Source: Topomyia yanbarensis (taxonomy: Eukaryota > Arthropoda > Insecta > Diptera > Culicidae). From it: DNA of 64,000 nt. The stretch is from contig NC_080670.1 in NCBI RefSeq assembly GCF_030247195.1, positions 162,760,080 through 162,824,079 of the forward strand. The letters run 5' to 3'. The notes below the pieces were generated by a model, which was not told the origin of the DNA, ran no database searches, and saw only the letters and a program-made list of their open reading frames with translations. Of the stretch, positions 57,425 through 64,000 are shown one piece after another (position 1 is the first letter of the stretch; every line of letters begins with the position of its first letter). The translations under genes and the position numbers were made by a program.

Positions 57425-60400
57425 GACACCAACTCCATCACACCAAACAGCCAAAACGACATCATTGCTATTGAATGGAACGTATGTGGAATGCGATCAA
57501 GACTGACTGAACTTCAACTACTAGTCAACACGTTCAACCCAAGAATCATTGCTCTCCAAGAAACGATGACTAAGGGCACAAATCCAAGTAAGGCCTATGA
57601 CTGGTACTTCAAACCTGGAGCTAAACCAGATGTACATGGAGTATGCATCGGAGTTAGAGGTGACACGCCCCACCATACAATTCGCCTGAACTCACCACTA
57701 CAAGCAATCGCAATCCTAACGGAAGCCCCAATTCGCGCAACATTTATATCATTGTACATTCCCCCTAGAACCAACGAACAGGAACTTATCGAAAATATAA
57801 CCAATTTACTCACTCAAGTAACAGAACCTGTCGTCCTGATGGGAGATTTCAATTCCCACAACCCCATTTGGGGTAGTCAAAAAGCGAATGTGAGAGGACA
57901 TAATATTGCGAGTTTTGCTATCGACCATAATTTAATGATCTTAAACGATGGACAACACACTAGAATCGACGGCAGAACAGGGAATACAACAGCCATAGAC
58001 CTGACGATGACTTCCAGGAAAATAGCTCATAAATTCATCTGGACAGTTGACAACGATTCCCGAGGCAGCGATAACTTCCCCGTCATACTGGCCTCCACAC
58101 AACAGCGAATCTCTCTACGAAGACGCAGACGATGGCTTGAAGAACAAGCTGATTGGAGCAAGTACGAAGAGGAAATCCTCAAGCGCATCCCACCGAACAG
58201 TACACTGTCTGTGGAAGATTTTAACAGAGCGGTTTTGGAATCAGCAACAGCGAGCATCCCTCGTACTACTGGACAAGTAGGCCAGATAGCAGTACCATGG
58301 TGGAGCTCAGATATTAAGGCACTTATCAAAGACCGAAGGAAGAAATTGAGGAAACTAAGGAAGCTTGAAGAAAAGCACCCCGAAAAACAAACAGCATTGC
58401 AAGAATTCAAGGACGCTCGGTACAAATTTCGAATAGCGATTCAGAAAGCTAAACAACAAGCATGGGAAGACTTTATGGGCAGTTTCAACCCGCAAACTTC
58501 TTCCACTGTAATGTGGCGCAAAGTAAATGCATTTTGTGGAAAACGCACACACGCAACACCAGCTCTTAGAATAAAGGATACAATAATCGAAAACCCTAGT
58601 GAAATTGCAAATATATTAGGGGATTATTTTCAAAGTGTGTCAGAGAATAACAGCAAGCAACTTACAAGGAAGGCGAGCATGAAACTCCGCAGCAAACAAC
58701 ATCTACAGCGACAACCAGATGATAAGGATGACTTCAATCAAGACTTCCAACTACAAGAATTGCTATGGGCGATAGACAGAAGCAGAGGTAAATCAGTCGG
58801 CATCGATGAAATAAGTTCCGCGATGCTTAAACATCTACCGTTTCATGCTAAACTGGTGCTTTTGAACCTGCTAAATTCAGTTTGGAAAACTGGCTTGATC
58901 CCAAGTTTGTGGAAAGAAGGTGTGACTATACCTATTCCAAAAACAGGAAAAGACCCCAAAGAGCTGTGCAACCAAAGGCCAATCACTCTTTTGAGTTGCG
59001 TCGGTAAGACCCTAGAACGAATGGTTAACCGTCGTTTGGTAGAATTGTTGGAGAACCGTAAGCTTTTGGATAACCGTCAATATGGTTTCCGCCGAGGACG
59101 GGGACAGGAACGTTATTTAATCGACCTAGAACACCAAATTGATCAAGCATTCAAATCAAATAAACACTGTGAATCCGCTCTTCTGGACATCTCGAAAGCC
59201 TTTGACACAGCAAAGAAAGAACCGATACTACTTGCCCTTACAAAAAGTGGCATTAAAGGACGAATGCTAAATTTCATACAAGACTTCCTGGATAACCGAA
59301 ACTTCAAAGTAGCAGTCGGCGATAGTTTTTCGGACACGAAAGTTCAGGCAGTTGGCGTCCCACAAGGATCAGTGCTCTCTGTAACCTTGTTCCCAGTTGC
59401 GATCAACTCAATTTTCAAGGTCATACCGGAAAACGTCATGATCTTTCTTTATGCGGATGACATCTCATTACTAGCTATGGGAGCACCTGTCAGCACTAGA
59501 AAAAAATACAAAATGCAGTTAAACTGGTCTCCGATTGGGCTACTAATACTAGCTTCTCATTATCAGCAGCAAAGTCGTGCATTTTACATATGTGCAGAAA
59601 ACATAAGCACAGACAAGTTCCAACAGTGAGAATCAACCAAGAAACAATACCGGAAGTGACCAGTGCACGGATATTGGGAGTAACTTTCACTAAACGATTG
59701 AACTTTAAAGCGCACCTGGGGGAGTTGCGAAAGGCTGCATCCAATCAGATTAATTTTTTAAAACTAATTGGAGGAAGACTGAAAAGCGGTAACAGGCAAA
59801 CATTGTTTAATTTGTATAAAGCGCTAGTAATTCCCAAAATCACGTACGGAATCAGCGTTTATAGTCGCAGTGGAAATAGCGCTACAAATATACCACAAAC
59901 AACCCATAACACAGGCATACGAACAATTACTGGAGCGTTCAGGAGTAGCCCTTTAAAATCAATTTTCGCAGAGTCAGGAGAATTACCATAGGAATATATT
60001 GTAACACAAAACTTGACTTCCAGAGCGATACGGTATCTGGAGAAGAACACCGTTACTGCATACACTACCGAAACAGAACAGAACATACCTGCAATCGAGC
60101 GAGCCAAGACGGAGTTTTATAAAATAACAAACCAAGATTTTCCTGCTATAGCACAGATGATCAGAGTCGGGGGTCGGCCTTGGAACCAACAAACACCTGC
60201 AGTAGACTGGTTCATCAAAAATAATTTCAAAGCAGGTCAAGCAAAAGATGCAGCCAAGGCTCTGTTCTTAAGCAGAGTAAAAGATAAATATTCACATTTC
60301 CACAAAATCTATACGGACGGATCCGTCGATGCCCATAGTCAAGTAGGATGTGGGGTTACAGATGGGTTAACAAACATTGCATACAAACTTCCCAGCCAAT

Positions 60401-61082
60401 GCACAATATTTTCAGCTGAAGCTATGGCGATTCTCATTGCTATAACCCAAATAGCGAACAATTCAGTACGATCAGTAATATTTACTGATTCGGCCTGTGT
60501 TATATCAGCAGTGGAAACGGGAAAATCCACCCTTGGATTCAGCAAATAGAAAAGGAAATGCTCAAACACTGTATCACACTATGCTGGGTACCAGGACATT
60601 GCAAAATCCCCGGAAACGAGAAAGCAGACCAACTTGCAGCCAAAGGTAGAACAGAAGAGTTAGCAACCCGTCTAGTACCGGCCAGCGACATCATCACATG
60701 GGTTAAACAGGAAATTAGATCAAGCTGGGAAAACATTTGGTTTAAAGAACGTTGCACTTTCCTTCACAAAATCAAATCTTCCACGTCCTCATGGAAAGAC
60801 AGAGCTAACCCAACGGAACGGAGAGCGCTATCGAGACTACGCATCGGGCACACAAGATTGACACATTCGCATCTATTCAGTAAACAACCACCCGAGCAAT
60901 GTGAAACCTGCGGGGTTCAATTAACTGTAGAACACTTGATTATTGAGTGCCGGAAATATGCCCAAGAACGACGAGACTCCAACATTTCTAACAGCATCGA
61001 AGGAGCTTTGAATAACGACCAGAACAGCGAAGATAAATTAATGAATTTTTTAAAATGTACAAAATTGATTATTCAAATTTAA
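57425..61082 (+). pseudogene. I-clade ORF2: endonuclease, reverse transcriptase, RNase H
   Basis: The endonuclease begins with IIAIEWNVCGMRSRL and contains RIIALQETM, MGDFNSHNPIWGS (about 57840) and a GSDNFPV block near the S-D-H position. The reverse transcriptase carries LLDISKAFDTAKKEP (about 59188), GVPQGSVLS (about 59357) and the catalytic Y-A-D-D (about 59450). After the frameshift at the A7 run 59500-59506 the frame continues as AVKLVSDWATNTSFSLSAAK. A TAG at 59989-59991 interrupts before RNase H, which has IYTDGSVDAHSQVGCGV (60309), IFTDSACVISAV (60479) and WVPGHCKIPGNEKADQLA (60586). A frameshift near 60525 separates the last two. A C-x2-C-x7-H-x4-C motif (CETCGVQLTVEHLIIEC, 60901) ends the protein. 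The catalytic residues are intact, so the breaks look recent. Confidence 0.85.
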
Positions 61083-61142
61083 TGTAATTACTCTAGGCAT
61101 CAGGGACGAATGACAACAAAGTTAAAGTCCCCACAAATAAAA

Positions 61143-61162
61143 CTATCCTATCCTATCCTATC
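61143..61162 (+). repeat. (CTATC)4 terminal tail of the LINE
   Basis: Four perfect CTATC units follow AATAAA and directly precede the target-site duplication. I-group elements end in short tandem repeats rather than poly(A), which fits. Confidence 0.9.
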
Positions 61163-61172
61163 AGAAGTGCGA
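61161..61172 (+). repeat. Target-site duplication of the I-clade LINE, right copy
   Basis: Exact match of TCAGAAGTGCGA to 55335-55346. The first two bases overlap the last CTATC unit. Confidence 0.93.
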
Positions 61173-61740
61173 ATGCTTTTGGAGACATTCTTTCTAGTAC
61201 ACCTGCCCATTGACTACTTCGGTTGTCACGAACTGGGTGCGCTGCTTTCAACACGAACAAATTGCCTGCTAAGTCATGTATTTTTTGGCATTCTTAGGTA
61301 TCTTTTGCCTTTCAATACTTCAGGGACACCGAACTTACGACAAACAGGGAAGAAAAGGAGTCCAGGAAGCTGTCAAAAATATGCTTTCATATTGGTAATG
61401 CAGTTTCGTCAATAGCTGATTATAGGAATTCCGCGTACGTGATTTCCCCACTGTATTTTGGCGCTCATACCCATCCAGCGCCTTATGGACTTTGTACGTT
61501 TATAGCTTTTCATTAGCCACAATATCCGTCAAGTTTTTTTCAACTTGGTCAATAGTTTTACCCCTTATTTCGTCACGTCTCCCACTGAACTATTAGGATT
61601 CCTCCTGGAAGCTTCAACTACGCGCATGTTATTCTTCCCATTATACAGAGATCCATTTTGGCCTTTGCTTTCCTTTGTGTCGACGATCGAACGCTCGTTG
61701 TACCGTTATGAAATGCGACTTATAGTATGTTTGACTATTC
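61163..61740 (-). pseudogene. Mariner-type (DD37E-like) transposase relic, N-terminal and middle piece
   Basis: On the minus strand, in shifting frames with stops, the encoded order is KESKGQNGSLYNGKNNMRVV (61620-61680), a block like GKTIDQVEKNLTDIVANEK (near 61530), then MKAYF and QLPGLLFFPVCRKFGVPEVL (61300-61380), KGKRYLRMPK, and KKYMT with QAICSC and KQRTQFVTTEVVNGQVY (61190-61290). This matches the middle of a mosquito mariner-type transposase with its conserved K-Q-L-P-G block and K-x-x-V-W-Q-A-I-C-S-C block. The relic continues at 55334 after the LINE. No terminal inverted repeats were recognised. The Y-K-x-x-L-x-S segment after the target duplication places the insertion within the region just before the second aspartate. 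Confidence 0.8.
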
Positions 61741-61763
61741 CCACCCACTGAGAAGCCACAGTG

Positions 61764-62237
61764 GGACAGTTCACTAGAAAATGTTACACGATGGTTCAGG
61801 TTCCGCATGTAACGCATGTTAGAGGGGACACGCCATACGATGTGGGCTTGAGAGACCTTCGCGTGCCCATCTCTGAGCCGCGACAGTACTCGTTGTTCTG
61901 TCCTATCGGAGTGATCTGTTGAGCTGTCTGGCGAGCCTTTGACGCGCTGAAATTGTCCGGTGCGACCACGCCAGTAACGTACGAAGGCTTCGGTAATTAC
62001 AGTTGACTAGGAAATGTTCCACGGTGGTTCGGGTTCCGCATGTAACGTACGTTAAGTGGGGGGACATGCCATACGGTGTGGGCATGATCGACCTTCGCGT
62101 GCCCATCTCTGAGCCGCGACAGTACTCGTTGTTCCTCTTCTATCGGTCTGGTCTATCCAGCGGTCGGGCGAGCCTTTGACGCGCTGAAATTGTCCGGTGC
62201 TACCACGCCAGTATCGTACGAAGGCTTCGGTAATCCC
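61764..62237. repeat. 236-bp tandem duplication within an I-clade LINE C-terminal region
   Basis: Two head-to-tail units (61764-62000 and 62001-62237) share long blocks such as 'atctctgagccgcgacagta', 'agcctttgacgcgctgaaat' and 'acgaaggcttcggtaat', at an offset of about 237 bp. On the minus strand each encodes part of the ORF2 C-terminal region (LSRLRDGHAKVDH, VRYMRNPNH). The duplication is presumably post-insertional. Confidence 0.85.
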
Positions 62238-62513
62238 TGAATGGCTGGCCAAAAATATCTTCGGGTGGGAAGGCGGCGAGCGTGTCTCACCCTGGCTACC
62301 AGGCGGTCAGCCTTTTCATTGCCGTCTATGATGCAGTTACCGGGACCTCAAAAAATTCTGGTGTGTGGGTTATACTCGGCCTCGATAGCCCGGATGAACC
62401 GATGGCGAGATTTCCCGGATTCAAAGGGCGGCTCTGGCTGCAATAGAGTCAGACAGTACAACGATCGGGCTATCTTCCGGTTTCTGAGTCAAGGCAAGTG
62501 CGATAGCCGACAT

Positions 62514-62993
62514 CTAGGCAGGTGTCACCGAGTATGGTGCCGGTAGGCGTAAAGAGAGCCCTTCCACCGTTCCGTTTACTCCTATTCCGATCTCATCACC
62601 GATCTTGGAGCCATTGGTGAATATCAGCACGTGATTCTTATACTTGGTAGCCATCAGTCGGCTATATTTGGATGTGGCCTCACCACCGGCATCGCCGACC
62701 CTCGGCTTTGTACACAAATTTATGTCTAGATTGAGTCCGCGGTCATGCCAGGCCTGGTTACGAACTTGGTGTACGCAGGCGATTGGTGGCAGGTCCACGT
62801 CTAAATTTTCGCGATGGATCTCACTGACCATCCGTAACAGGAACCAGTGCTGGTCTAGCGATGGTGAGTGCAGCCGCCCAACGAAGGGGTAGAATCCCGG
62901 CCCCCACGCAGGTCGCTTCAGCAGGCTGCAGCAGGGAAGCAGGCCAGAAGCAGCACGGATTATCCCGTGATAAAATGTTGAAAAAGCCTTCAA
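62514..62993 (-). pseudogene. I-clade RNase H domain (element H)
   Basis: A 159-codon frame covers a connection region and the RNase H start, with NHVLIFTNGSKIGDEIGIGV, where the catalytic aspartate of T-D-G-S is replaced by asparagine, and LSLRLPAPYSV. The domain continues in other frames with CIIDGNEKADRLVARV near 62300-62345. The loss of the first aspartate and a stop just before GPGNCIIDG make it inactive. Confidence 0.8.
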
Positions 62994-64000
62994 TATTTCA
63001 AGACGTCAGCACCACCTCGTAAAATATCTTACTGTGGATAAGCGCCTGGTTAATATTCAGTGCGGTGCGATGATTGCAGCGCTTGTGTCGGGAACTGGTT
63101 GTTTTAATTGGCCTCAACCGGCTTTGCTCCGTCGAGAGTGTGGGTGGAAGGTTAGACGACGGTCTATGGTTATCCCCAGAATCTTCGGTTCCTTGTGGTA
63201 GGGAACGATCACTTCGTTCTGCGTCCTCCCTGTTGCGATATGATTTGTGCTGAAACTGCTAATTAATTACGCTTTTAGTAGGTGACATGTTAAAGCCGAC
63301 TGATACTGCCCATCGGCTCACCGCACTTACGGCGGCTTGAAGTTTACTACGGGTTTTTTCCGGTGGTCCTTCCCATTACTACCAGTACGATATCATCAGC
63401 GTACACGAAGAAGTAGATCCCCACCGGTAGGCAGGCAAATAAAGAGGTCATAGACACCAGGAACAGTGTGACGCCGTGGGCTGATCCCTGGGGGACTCTG
63501 TGCGGTTAGACAGGTGGTCGATCAAGAAACGGCCCATGTTTCCGGTGATACTCCAGTTGGCCAGTTGTTGCAGTACTCCAAGACACCACAAGGAATTGTA
63601 AGCCGTCTTCACGATTAGTATAGCGATATCGACTTGCAGGCTGTCTGTTATGGTTTGACATATCACCTCTCCAAAGCTGGCGAGATAGACACAAGTTCCG
63701 GCTCCACGTCGAAATTTAAACTGTCGTTAACCACTCGCTCCATCGTCTTAGCGAAGCATGGGAACAAACTGATTGGGCTGAGGTCATCTGGCGTTCTGTT
63801 CCCCTGGCATCGCTTTGGGATTAGATTAGCTAGAGCCATCGGTTCACTACTCCAAATGCGGTTAATGCTGTACAATATCGCCCGGTTGGCTACCAGCGGG
63901 GAATGTTGTAATTGGAGATAGCCAACATCGTCCAGTCCGGCAGACTTGCCGTGTACCGATTCCAATGCTGCACAAAGTTCACTTTCAGTGAAAAGCCTGT

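Larger units (their letters stand above)
55347..61162 (+). mobile_element. Essentially full-length I-clade LINE
   Basis: A 5.8-kb element with 5' UTR (55347-55696), ORF1 (55697-57053) and ORF2 (about 56986-61082, endonuclease, reverse transcriptase, RNase H, C-terminal zinc motif), then a 60-bp 3' UTR with AATAAA (61136-61141) and four CTATC units (61143-61162) as its tail. It is bounded by a 10-12 bp target-site duplication. The first bases carry an initiator and a downstream promoter element, so the 5' end is probably the real transcription start. ORF1 has one frameshift. ORF2 has a frameshift near 57405, one at 59500, a nonsense TAG at 59989 and a frameshift near 60525, so the copy is non-autonomous. 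Presence of RNase H and CCHC knuckles supports the I clade; the specific family is not named. Confidence 0.93.
61764..64000 (-). mobile_element. I-clade LINE element H, decayed, truncated by the window edge
   Basis: On the minus strand, reading from the right edge: reverse transcriptase fingers (63965-63663, GKSAGLDDVGYLQL and NRTPDDLSPISLFPCFAKTM), palm (63666-63448, VDIAILIVKTAYNSL), the catalytic Y-A-D-D near 63390-63404 (FFVYADDIVLVVMG in frame), RNase H at 62993-62514, then the C-terminal zinc region duplicated in tandem at 61764-62237. The order RT then RNase H is that of the I group. The 5' half lies outside the window. Confidence 0.8.

Noticed and set aside
1..64000. CRISPR arrays, operons, prokaryotic mobile elements
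   Set aside because: No regularly spaced direct repeats with unique spacers. The content is eukaryotic and mosquito-like throughout.

Overview
The window looks like a stretch of mosquito (culicine, probably Aedes-like) heterochromatin or intergenic DNA. The evidence is the mix of elements: several R1-clade and I-clade LINEs, a Jockey/CR1-group LINE, a BEL/Pao polyprotein, a mariner-type transposase relic, tRNA-headed SINEs, MITEs, and several copies of an abundant mosquito dispersed repeat that ends in 'gagaaaggcaaa'. The species call is inference from family composition and recall of repeats; no host marker gene is visible. I found no convincing host protein-coding gene, no rRNA, no functional tRNA gene and no CRISPR array. 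Almost every coding stretch belongs to a decayed mobile element.

Layout. 0-6 kb: dispersed repeat, inverted LTR copy, two MITE candidates, then decayed R1-clade pieces on both strands. 6.2-9.05 kb: a large 17-bp minisatellite with higher-order structure. 9-12.9 kb: unassigned. 12.9-16.5 kb: 5'-truncated Jockey/CR1-group LINE (+). 16.5-22.4 kb: AT-rich unassigned DNA with copies of the dispersed repeat and microsatellites. 22.4-28 kb: a small LINE fragment, a 115-bp tandem duplication, then an R1-clade element (A) split by a second R1-clade element (B) with a 9-bp target-site duplication. 28-31 kb: unassigned. 30.9-32.5 kb: degenerate short-unit satellite. 32.5-37.2 kb: decayed I-clade LINE (-), its ORF1 broken by a SINE. 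37.9-40.7 kb: BEL/Pao pol relic (-). 42-44.2 kb: pogo-like MITE, perfect 23-bp hairpin, LTR. 44.6-52 kb: three R1-clade elements (-). 52.3-52.9 kb: second copy of the same SINE. 54.4 kb: fold-back MITE. 55.2-61.7 kb: a DD37E-like mariner transposase relic split by an essentially full-length I-clade LINE. 61.8-64 kb: another I-clade LINE (-) running off the right edge.

The strongest results are nested insertions that can be read directly. The I-clade element at 55347-61162 is bounded by a 10-12 bp target-site duplication, carries an Inr+DPE type internal promoter, and sits inside a transposase pseudogene. Two copies of one approximately 0.47-0.53 kb tRNA-headed SINE, in opposite orientation, are each flanked by unusually long duplications (22 and 26 bp). 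R1-clade element B sits in element A so precisely that A's reading frame resumes after the duplication. These genes do not form a cellular pathway; the window records repeated retrotransposon invasion and decay.
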